The notes beneath the pieces were generated by a model that was not told the origin of the DNA, ran no database searches, and saw nothing but the letters and a program-made list of their open reading frames with translations. Positions 22,242 to 29,011 of a stretch of 33,646 nt of DNA are shown in pieces. The stretch covers positions 1 to 33,646 of the forward strand of contig JAITHE010000144.1 of assembly GCA_031280125.1 (NCBI GenBank), written 5' to 3'. How positions within the stretch are numbered: the first letter of the stretch is position 1; each line of letters opens with the position of its first letter. The stretch is from Treponema sp. Lineage in GTDB: Bacteria > Spirochaetota > Spirochaetia > Treponematales > Breznakiellaceae. The translations under genes were made by a program, and so were the position numbers.

Positions 22242-23963
22242 CTACTGCTTAAAAACCGCCACAATGTAGGTTCCATCACTTTTAATGGTATGATAGTAGG
22301 AATCAAAAACCACCGGCAGATCAGGATTGCCCGCCCATGACGTTCCTTCATCCCAATGGAAGTAGCCTGTCATGTATTTGTAGGTATGGTAGTACCGGCT
22401 TCCGGGAATAATTCGTTTGATCACAGGATAGTGCCGGGCAATATTTTCTGTAAAAGGCCCAAATCCCGTATCATTTTTAAGCCTAACCGCCGGATCCCGC
22501 GAAGTCCGGTTAGGAAACAGGACGCTTAAATCATGGAGCAGCATCTCCACCCTAAAATCGTTATACCGCTTTTGATCCGCCAGGGCGTTGCCGTAGGAAA
22601 AGGCAAAGGTGAAAAAACACCAGTCCAGGGCGATGATGCACAAAAGCGGAATTCCCCGGCCCGCGGGATGTGTTCCCCGGCGGAAGGAGACAAGAGCAAT
22701 TCCTATAACGGCGATAAAAACGCCAAAACCGATCAACGCCCGGGGGGCAAACAGGGGAACCTCCAGGGCCAGATAAGCGCCGTAGGACATGGCGCAGGAA
22801 ACAAACACCACAAGAAGCGGAACCAGCAGGCGAAGGATTCCCCGCTGCATGGATTCCCTGGCGGCATGGATCACAAAAAGCACACAGATCGCGGCAGCCC
22901 CCGCCTTCCATGGCAGGCCGAAATCCTGATTAACCGTAGATAGGTAGGTTCCCAGATTGTTTACCATGCCGGGAAGCAGCCGCGGCAGAGCCAGCAAAGA
23001 TGTGGATGTTCCGTGGCCGGTGGTACCGGCTACCATAAAGATATATCTAAAAAGAACCAGGGCAAAGCAAAAGGACCCCGCCGCGGCGGCGCCAAAAGAA
23101 ACAAGTTCCGCCGGAGTTTTGCTCCGGCTGTTCCAGTCCCTAAAGAGCAGCATGATTGTAACCAGGATATACACCCCCGAAGAAGCCTGGTAACTCATGC
23201 ACATTACCAGCAGGGATAGTACGGAAACAAAGATAAAGGCCCTCTTTGCCCCGGCACACAAAAACGGCGCTATGCCCGCTGCCACCGATAAAGCCATGTA
23301 GGGCGCATCAAATTTATAGGACAGGCTTTCCAGAAAATACGGCGACAGCCCCAGGGGAACCGCCGCCATAAGGGCCCCGGCGGTGATTGTTCCGCAGAGG
23401 ACCCGCACCAAAAGAACGCCGCCCAGGGCCGCCAGCAGTATCCCCAGAATCTGGGGCAGCGGTGATATATCCGCCAAATTAGTATCCCCATGAATAAAGG
23501 TAGACAAAAGATCCGCCAGATGCCTGCTCCAGCCGTTCCAGCCATGGTATCCTTCCACGGCGCGGGCCACATCATCGGCAAACAGATAGTCGGCGCGGAT
23601 CAGGCTTCCATACCCCAGAAGATAAACGGCGGCGAGGATGCCAAAGGGTTTAAGGAGCGATTTGCCGTCTGTGTGGTCAAGACATTCCTTTATTTCCGCC
23701 CGGATTGTACCAAAGAGCCTTGCCCCCCGGTCCGTCAGCGTAAAAAAGTCAACAGCCAAAATTATGGCGATGCTTCCCCGGGCCCAGGCGGCGAGGGTCT
23801 GCATCCAGTCATCGTAAAAATTAACCTTCCGGCGGATAAGGTGTTCTTCCGCCAGGGTGATAATAAACCGCTCCACCCGGGGGAACAAAACGGCGGCGGC
23901 GCAGATGATTCCCGCAGATGAAACAATGCCTATCCACAGGCGCAGCGTTTTTTGCCGTATCAT
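22242..23963 (-). CDS. Polytopic glycosyltransferase, GtrII-like
   Basis: A 573-aa inner-membrane protein with many transmembrane segments and a periplasmic C-terminal part (about 480-573). The organisation and features match the Glucos_trans_II (GtrII) family, including the DYLFADDVARAVEGYHGWNGWSR extracytoplasmic loop with an acidic pair, the YKFDAPYMALSV segment and long hydrophobic helices. GtrII enzymes use undecaprenyl-phosphate-linked sugar on the periplasmic face to decorate a surface glycan. The start is the ATG at 23963 with GGAGGG; it overlaps the GtrA stop by ATGA. Last gene of the GT2-YdjC-GtrA unit; donor and acceptor are inferred only. Confidence 0.82.
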   Translation of the reverse strand: MIRQKTLRLWIGIVSSAGIICAAAVLFPRVERFIITLAEEHLIRRKVNFYDDWMQTLAAWARGSIAIILAVDFFTLTDRGARLFGTIRAEIKECLDHTDGKSLLKPFGILAAVYLLGYGSLIRADYLFADDVARAVEGYHGWNGWSRHLADLLSTFIHGDTNLADISPLPQILGILLAALGGVLLVRVLCGTITAGALMAAVPLGLSPYFLESLSYKFDAPYMALSVAAGIAPFLCAGAKRAFIFVSVLSLLVMCMSYQASSGVYILVTIMLLFRDWNSRSKTPAELVSFGAAAAGSFCFALVLFRYIFMVAGTTGHGTSTSLLALPRLLPGMVNNLGTYLSTVNQDFGLPWKAGAAAICVLFVIHAARESMQRGILRLLVPLLVVFVSCAMSYGAYLALEVPLFAPRALIGFGVFIAVIGIALVSFRRGTHPAGRGIPLLCIIALDWCFFTFAFSYGNALADQKRYNDFRVEMLLHDLSVLFPNRTSRDPAVRLKNDTGFGPFTENIARHYPVIKRIIPGSRYYHTYKYMTGYFHWDEGTSWAGNPDLPVVFDSYYHTIKSDGTYIVAVFKQ

Positions 23964-24400
23964 CTTTTTCCCTCCGTCTGCCCGGTTCTGAATACCACAA
24001 AGCGCTGTCCCAGATAATTCATGCCGCTGAAGAAGCAGAGCCCCGCCGCCATTGCGGCATTGTCCCGCATTTTTTTCCCCCAGAACGGAGTCAGGGCATA
24101 TACCAGGGGCCGCGCAATACTGTAGGCCGCAAGGTAAGAGACAGCAATGGTTAGCGCAAAAAAGGCGATCATCTTCAAAGACCATGTCCGGGCACGGAAG
24201 GTAAAATACCTATTTAAAAAAAAGCTCAACACGCTGGCCAGAACATAATTCATGGCCGATGAAAACCAGTAATCAAAACCCGCAAAGTTATAAAGAGCAA
24301 ACATAATGGAATTCCCCACAATGCCGTTTACCATGCCCACCAGGATAAAACGGAACAGCGTGGGATCGAATAATTGGGAAAAAAAATCCCGCGGTTTCAT
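23960..24400 (-). CDS. GtrA-family membrane protein
   Basis: A 146-aa protein with four transmembrane segments and the GtrA signature LFRFILVGMVNGIVGNSIMFALYNF, then NYVLASVLSFFLNRYFTF. GtrA is thought to flip undecaprenyl-phosphate-glucose across the inner membrane. The ATG at 24400 overlaps the deacetylase stop by ATGA; an upstream ATG at 24430 lies inside the previous gene and is unlikely. Confidence 0.92.
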   Translation of the reverse strand: MKPRDFFSQLFDPTLFRFILVGMVNGIVGNSIMFALYNFAGFDYWFSSAMNYVLASVLSFFLNRYFTFRARTWSLKMIAFFALTIAVSYLAAYSIARPLVYALTPFWGKKMRDNAAMAAGLCFFSGMNYLGQRFVVFRTGQTEGKR

Positions 24401-25221
24401 GGTTCCCCCGCACAGTTCCGGTAACTGCACAGCCGGAACCCCATGGCCCGGATCCGCTCCGCCAGATCCCTGTTCTGCATCAGCCTGTATTCGCCGGGGT
24501 GAGCCCCGGGATGGATCAGCGCTTCCGTTAGGGAGTTTTCCCCCAGGGCTCCCAGGCCGTATTCCAGGGCCGCATCGTCCATCATCCCTGTGTAGCCTAC
24601 ACCGATAATAAAATCATTGCCCGCCAGTCCTGCCCGCCGGAGAACCCTTTTGTTTCCGGGGGTAAGGCTGTTAAGCAGGAATACCTTTAACAGGTTAAGG
24701 ATCCTGCCAAAACAGGGGCGTTTAAGGCGGAAGGGAACCGAATAGGGCTTCTCGTACTGGGTCCTGACAAAGGGGATGCCATATTCCCCGGCCAGGGAAA
24801 CGGCAATTTTGAAGATAGGGGGAATTGCATGAACATGCACGTGGGAATCCACATGATCGAACCGCATGTGGTTTTTTCCCGCTTCTATCTGGGCGCGGAA
24901 TTCCCCTTCCACATCCCGCAAAAAGCGCCTGTCCAGGGACTTGAAAAAAATACGGAAAAAACCCCCCTTGAAATTGCCGTCCCTGCCGGTTAGGGAAGAC
25001 TGTCCGGCAAGGGCTGGTCCCTCAATGATGTTAAGGTGTATTCCCAAACCAAGGCCGGGACACTGGGGCAGAATATCCCGGACCGCTGAATCAAAGGCCG
25101 CTCCGTTGGTACAAACGCTGGCGCTGGTTAAAAACCCGTTCCGGAAACCCTCAAGAACAGCTTTGTTGTGTTCCGCCGAAAGGCCAAAATCATCTGCATT
25201 TAGAATAAACCTTTTATTCAT
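24397..25221 (-). CDS. YdjC/ChbG-family carbohydrate deacetylase
   Basis: A 274-aa polysaccharide-deacetylase-like enzyme with the metal site visible: D10/D11 in NADDFG, H62 in GIHLN, and H127 in DSHVHVH. Family members deacetylate N-acetylated sugars: ChbG acts on chito-oligosaccharides, HpnK sits in hopanoid clusters, and NaxD in Francisella deacetylates undecaprenyl-phosphate-GalNAc. Its place between a GT2 and GtrA points to the NaxD-like role: converting an Und-P-HexNAc to an amino sugar before flipping. It is 16 bp downstream of the GT2 gene, with the stop overlapping the GtrA start. Confidence 0.9.
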   Translation of the reverse strand: MNKRFILNADDFGLSAEHNKAVLEGFRNGFLTSASVCTNGAAFDSAVRDILPQCPGLGLGIHLNIIEGPALAGQSSLTGRDGNFKGGFFRIFFKSLDRRFLRDVEGEFRAQIEAGKNHMRFDHVDSHVHVHAIPPIFKIAVSLAGEYGIPFVRTQYEKPYSVPFRLKRPCFGRILNLLKVFLLNSLTPGNKRVLRRAGLAGNDFIIGVGYTGMMDDAALEYGLGALGENSLTEALIHPGAHPGEYRLMQNRDLAERIRAMGFRLCSYRNCAGEP

Positions 25222-25237
25222 GGACTTTTGCGGATCC

Positions 25238-26185
25238 CTAGCCCTTTTCCTGTATTACATAGTGGGGGCGCTGTTTTACTTCAGTATAGGTTTTTGCAAG
25301 GTACTGTCCCAGTATGCCGGTGGTAAAAAGCTGGATGCCGCTGCAAAAAAGAACAATGCAGGCGGTGGAGGCCCATCCATCGGGGGTCCAGGGATTGGGA
25401 CTGTTCAGGGTTAGAAGCCGGTACAGGATAATCCAGATAATGATGCCGATGGAAATAAAAAACAGCAAAATGCCCAGTACAGAGGCGATGGCAAGGGGCT
25501 TTGATGAAAAGGCGATCATGCCGTCCAGGGAATACTGGAACAGTTTCCAGAAGGACCACTTGGTTTTTCCTGCGGCCCGCTCAACGTTTTCATATTCAAA
25601 CCAGATAGTTTTAAATCCTATCCATGGGTAAAATCCCTTGGAAAACCTGCCCCGTTCGTTCAGCGATAAAAGGGCTTCAACATACCGGCGGGACATCAGC
25701 CGGAAATCGCCGGCGCCGTCAACCATTTGTATATCGGTAAGTTTTGCCATGAGGCGGTAAAAGAGGCGGCTGCAGAAGGTGCGGAAGGGGGCGTCTCCCT
25801 TTCTGGTCCGTTTTGTTCCGGCACAGTCAAATTCACCTGACCGGACCGCCGGGATCAGCAGGGGGATCAGCGACGGAGGGTGCTGCAGATCCGCATCAAG
25901 GATAAGCACCGCTTCTCCCCGTGATTCCCGCAATCCCGCCAGGAGCGCCGCCTCTTTCCCAAAATTCCGGGAAAAAACAAGGTAATGGATCCGGCGGTCC
26001 CGCACGGCAAGATCCTTTAGTACAGCGGCGGTGGCATCGATGGATCCATCGTCCACAAAGATAAATTCTCCCTCAAGATCTTCCCCTTTTTTTGCATAAT
26101 CTTCAAGGACCCGGGAAGTCTCCGCATAAAAAAGGGGGATGGCCGATTCTTCGTTATAACACGGAACTACGATGGACAACAGCAT
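25238..26185 (-). CDS. GT2 polyprenyl-phosphate glycosyltransferase (GtrB/DPM1-like)
   Basis: A 315-aa membrane-bound glycosyltransferase. GT-A fold with VVPCYNEES, DD45-46 in FVDDGSID and the DxD-like DAD (97-99) in LILDADLQHPPS. Two C-terminal TM helices follow (about 230-258, 271-293), as in GtrB and the bacterial DPM1 group. It should transfer a sugar from a nucleotide donor to undecaprenyl phosphate. First gene of the four-gene cassette. The ATG at 26185 lies 9 nt after a consensus TATAAT; the frame runs far upstream but not in protein-like sequence. Confidence 0.92.
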   Translation of the reverse strand: MLLSIVVPCYNEESAIPLFYAETSRVLEDYAKKGEDLEGEFIFVDDGSIDATAAVLKDLAVRDRRIHYLVFSRNFGKEAALLAGLRESRGEAVLILDADLQHPPSLIPLLIPAVRSGEFDCAGTKRTRKGDAPFRTFCSRLFYRLMAKLTDIQMVDGAGDFRLMSRRYVEALLSLNERGRFSKGFYPWIGFKTIWFEYENVERAAGKTKWSFWKLFQYSLDGMIAFSSKPLAIASVLGILLFFISIGIIIWIILYRLLTLNSPNPWTPDGWASTACIVLFCSGIQLFTTGILGQYLAKTYTEVKQRPHYVIQEKG

Positions 26186-26194
26186 ATTTTCTGC

Positions 26195-26200
26195 ATTATA
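26195..26200 (-). promoter_or_regulatory. -10 element for the glycosylation operon
   Basis: Minus-strand TATAAT (26200-26195), 9 nt before the ATG at 26185, with a weak -35. The resulting leader is only 2-3 nt. Divergent from the SRP RNA promoter. Confidence 0.45.
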
Positions 26201-26235
26201 TGATAGCGGAATCCATAAAAAAGGCAAGACCCCGC

Positions 26236-26265
26236 TTGACTGCCCAAGGCCCGGCAAACTAATAT
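26236..26265 (+). promoter_or_regulatory. Promoter for the SRP RNA gene
   Basis: TTGACT (26236-26241), 18-nt spacer, TAATAT (26260-26265), then 6 nt to the predicted RNA start at 26272. Confidence 0.55.
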
Positions 26266-26271
26266 AAAACT

Positions 26272-26380
26272 GCCCCGCTGCCAGAAACCATGCGGGGAGC
26301 CGCCGCCTAACCCCGCCAGGTCCGGAAGGAAGCAACGGTAAGCGGATGGTTCCGGCGCCGTGGCCCTTCTGGCGGGGGCT
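26272..26380 (+). ncRNA. ffs: Signal recognition particle RNA (small bacterial, 4.5S type)
   Basis: The conserved domain-IV hairpin is unmistakable: AGGTCCGGAAGGAAGCA with the GGAA tetraloop and internal loop. The ends pair: GCCCCGCTGCCAGAA at the 5' side with TTCTGGCGGGGGC at the 3' side. The size of about 109 nt fits the short SRP RNA with no Alu domain. It precedes dnaX-ybaB-recR, a neighbourhood shared with Bacillus (scr-dnaX-yaaK-recR). The end may differ by a few bases. Confidence 0.93.
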
Positions 26381-26403
26381 TTTATTCGTCATGGGGCCGA
26401 ATA

Positions 26404-26436
26404 CCCTGCCGCTTGCGGCGGGGAGTCTCATTTTTC
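26404..26436 (+). terminator. Terminator of the SRP RNA
   Basis: CCCTGCCGC (26404-26412) pairs with GCGGCGGGG (26415-26423), about 8 bp; a CATTTTTCT stretch follows at 26429-26437. Confidence 0.55.
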
Positions 26437-26548
26437 TGTAGGCGCTTGCATCTTCCGGCCCTCCCCCGCCGTGATGATTTTTCACCGCCGCGCTCACCGG
26501 TTTGCATACGGCCCCGGGCGGGGACTGTTTGTTTGCCCCCCTTCCGGT

Positions 26549-26560
26549 TATACTATAACC
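26549..26560 (+). promoter_or_regulatory. -10 element for dnaX-ybaB-recR, predicted leaderless
   Basis: TATACT (26549-26554), 6 nt, ATG at 26561. The -35 is poor (TGTTTG, 17-nt spacer). No Shine-Dalgarno. Confidence 0.45.
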
Positions 26561-28009
26561 ATGGCCTATGAAGTAACCGCCACACGCCGCCGGCCCAAAA
26601 CCCTGGATGAACTGGCGGGGCAGGAATTTGTCAGTTCCACCCTTAAAAACTCCCTGGAACAGGGGAGCATTGCCCACGCCTACCTTTTTTCCGGCCCCCG
26701 GGGCTGCGGCAAAACCAGCGCCGCCCGGATCCTGGCCAGGTCCCTTAACTGCGAAAGGGGCCCCACGCCGCAGCCCTGCGGAACATGTTCCGCCTGCCAG
26801 GAGATCAGCCGGGGGGCAAGCCTGGACATCATCGAAATCGACGGGGCCTCCAATACGTCGGTCAACGATGTGCGGCAGATCAAGGACGAGGTACTTTTCC
26901 CCCCCAATTCGGGGAAATACAAGGTCTACATCATTGATGAAGTGCACATGCTTTCCAACAGCGCCTTCAACGCCCTCCTTAAAACCATCGAGGAACCACC
27001 GCCGTACATTATCTTTATATTTGCCACCACGGAACTCCATAAAGTACCCGCCACCATCAAGAGCCGCTGCCAGCAGTTTGCCTTTAGGTCTATCCCCCTT
27101 GAAACAATCCGGCGCATCCTTGGGGAAACCTGTACGGAAATGAACATCCAGGCGGAAGACGAAGCCCTGTTCTGGATCGCCCGGGAAGCCACGGGCAGTA
27201 TGCGGGATGCCTATACTCTCTTCGATCAGGCGGCCTCCTTTTCCGGGGGAAATATCCGGGCTGCGCTTATCCGGGAAAAACTGGGCCTGGTGGGCCTGGA
27301 AGAACTTAACGCCCTGGCGGAGGCCTGTGCAGATAACAACACCGCCGCCGTTCTGGAAATAATCGACCGGATCCTTGAAGGGGGAATCGCCGTTGAACAG
27401 TTTGTGATTGATCTGGCCGGATACTACCGGAGCATCCTCCTCCTCAAGGCGGGGATTACCAAAGAAGCCCTTTTGGGTTATGGGGCGGATCGCTTCTCTT
27501 CAAAGGTAAAGGACAGGCTGAATCTTTCCCAATTGGAAGAGGGGCTTTCCCTGCTGCTCGGCCTTTACCGGGACATCCGTTATTCCCTTTCCCCCCGGTT
27601 TGAACTGGAAACGGCGGCGGCAAAACTCTGCTGGCTGGACAAATGGATTTCTCCCCCGGAACTCCGGGCGTCGGTGGAAGCGGTCCGGGCGGCACTGGGA
27701 TTGACCGGCGAACCGGGACAGCAAAACAGAACGCCGGGGAACGGCGGCTTTGAGCCGGATCCAGGGTGCGCCGCCCCGGATCGTTCAGGGCAGGGGGGAA
27801 TAGCGGCAAAGGAGGAGGACCCGGCATCTCCCTCCCAGGCCGAAGGCCCTATGGACAGGCCCGGCGCCTTCAGTGAAAGTTTCAAACAGTTTCTGGCCCA
27901 GCGCTCGGAAGAAAAATTACCGCCGCAGGACATAAACGGAGAGGCGGAGCTGGTAAGACGGGTTTTCCGGGGTACCTATGTCAATCAGGAGGAAACGGGT
28001 GAACATTAA
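26561..28009 (+). CDS. dnaX: DNA polymerase III tau/gamma subunit
   Basis: ATPase of the clamp loader. The 482-aa protein has Walker A GPRGCGKTS (45-53), the four-cysteine zinc module C64, C73, C76, C79, Walker B YIIDEVH (113-119), and the sensor-1 region FIFATTELHKVPATIKSRCQ. A proline/glycine-rich, disordered stretch (from about 385) and a short tail follow the conserved domain III, so it is at the short end for a tau. No A-AAA-AAG slippery site is seen, so a shorter gamma form by frameshift is not evident. The ATG at 26561 is preferred over an in-frame start at 26360 that falls in the SRP RNA. Confidence 0.95.
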   Translation: MAYEVTATRRRPKTLDELAGQEFVSSTLKNSLEQGSIAHAYLFSGPRGCGKTSAARILARSLNCERGPTPQPCGTCSACQEISRGASLDIIEIDGASNTSVNDVRQIKDEVLFPPNSGKYKVYIIDEVHMLSNSAFNALLKTIEEPPPYIIFIFATTELHKVPATIKSRCQQFAFRSIPLETIRRILGETCTEMNIQAEDEALFWIAREATGSMRDAYTLFDQAASFSGGNIRAALIREKLGLVGLEELNALAEACADNNTAAVLEIIDRILEGGIAVEQFVIDLAGYYRSILLLKAGITKEALLGYGADRFSSKVKDRLNLSQLEEGLSLLLGLYRDIRYSLSPRFELETAAAKLCWLDKWISPPELRASVEAVRAALGLTGEPGQQNRTPGNGGFEPDPGCAAPDRSGQGGIAAKEEDPASPSQAEGPMDRPGAFSESFKQFLAQRSEEKLPPQDINGEAELVRRVFRGTYVNQEETGEH

Positions 28010-28331
28010 TCCCCTGGATATTTTAAAAAACGCGCAAAAAATTCAGGAACAAATGGGTTCCATGCAGGACAAACTTGCTTTTATCTCTGAAACAGGTTCC
28101 GCTGGAGGCGGTATGGTGGAAATTGAACTCAACGGAAAAATGGAGGTGCTGGCGGTACAGATTAAAAGGGCCGTGGTGGATCCCAATGACATAACCATAC
28201 TGCAGGATCTGGTGGCTGCCGCCCTGAATCAGGCGCTGGAGAAGATCAAGGAGCGGATCAACCGTGAAATCGGCGCCATGGCAGGAGGACTGGGGATCCC
28301 TAATATTCCGGGGATCTTTGGCAGGACCTAG
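27999..28331 (+). CDS. ybaB: YbaB/EbfC-family nucleoid-associated protein
   Basis: A small DNA-binding protein of 110 aa: NPLDILKNAQKIQEQMGSMQDKL, then GSAGGGMVEIELNGKMEVLAVQI, both typical of the family, which forms tweezer-like dimers on DNA. Start at the GTG 27999, because AGGAGG (27987-27992) lies six bases before it; the ATG at 27978 would lack one. It overlaps the dnaX stop by 11 bp. YbaB is known in Borrelia as EbfC. Confidence 0.92.
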   Translation: MNINPLDILKNAQKIQEQMGSMQDKLAFISETGSAGGGMVEIELNGKMEVLAVQIKRAVVDPNDITILQDLVAAALNQALEKIKERINREIGAMAGGLGIPNIPGIFGRT

Positions 28332-28333
28332 TA

Positions 28334-28927
28334 GTGGTTTCCTTTAACGCTATCGACAGGCTGCAGGCTCTTTTTTCAAAACTCCCCGGACTAGGAAAAA
28401 AAAGCGCTGGCCGTCTGGTGTATCATATTCTGGACGCGGATTCCTCCTACGCCCGCGCCCTGGGGGAAGAGATCCTCGCCCTTCATGACACGATCCGGCG
28501 GTGTTCCCGCTGTGGTTCCTATACCGAACTGGACCCTTGTCCAATCTGTTCTGATCCTGCCCGGGATCCGGTGATTTGCGTGGTAGAGCGGGCCCAGGAT
28601 GTCCGGGTAATTGAAGAGTCCCGGGAATTCCGGGGCCGTTTTCATGTGTTGGGAGGAGTCATTGCTCCCCTGGAGGGGGTAAGTCCGGAAAGGCTTACCA
28701 TAGGGGAACTTCTGGTTAGGGTACGCCGGGAAGGGATTAACGAGGTGATCCTGGCCATGAATCCCACCGTCGAGGGGGACACCACGGCCTTGTATATACG
28801 AAAAGTTTTGGAGGATACGGGAACAGAAGTTACCCGCCTCGCTTCGGGCCTTCCCGTGGGGGGGGATCTTGAATATGCCGACAGGCTTACCCTGTCCAGA
28901 AGCTTCCGGGGCAGAATAAAAATGTAG
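28334..28927 (+). CDS. recR: Recombination protein RecR
   Basis: RecR works with RecO and RecF in loading RecA at gaps. The 197-aa length is normal. N-terminal HhH (LPGLGKKSAGRLVYH), Cys4 zinc finger C57, C60, C69, C72, then the Toprim domain with VVERAQDVRVIEESREFRG and NPTVEGDTTALYI. Start is the GTG at 28334, 2 bp after ybaB; the dnaX-ybaB-recR order is conserved widely. Confidence 0.96.
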   Translation: MVSFNAIDRLQALFSKLPGLGKKSAGRLVYHILDADSSYARALGEEILALHDTIRRCSRCGSYTELDPCPICSDPARDPVICVVERAQDVRVIEESREFRGRFHVLGGVIAPLEGVSPERLTIGELLVRVRREGINEVILAMNPTVEGDTTALYIRKVLEDTGTEVTRLASGLPVGGDLEYADRLTLSRSFRGRIKM

Positions 28928-29011
28928 AGCGCCGTAGAATTCTGTATGCACCCGTGAACAATCCGCCGTCAACAGCGGAATACGAAACCCGCAGGCAGGA
29001 ACAGCCCGGAT

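Noticed and set aside
26186-27040. Upstream extension of the GT2 frame
   Set aside because: It runs across the SRP RNA and the antisense strand of dnaX; the GT2 fold starts at MLLSIVVP.
26561-28009. Programmed frameshift in dnaX
   Set aside because: No A-AAA-AAG or similar slippery heptamer with a following hairpin was found in the middle of the gene.
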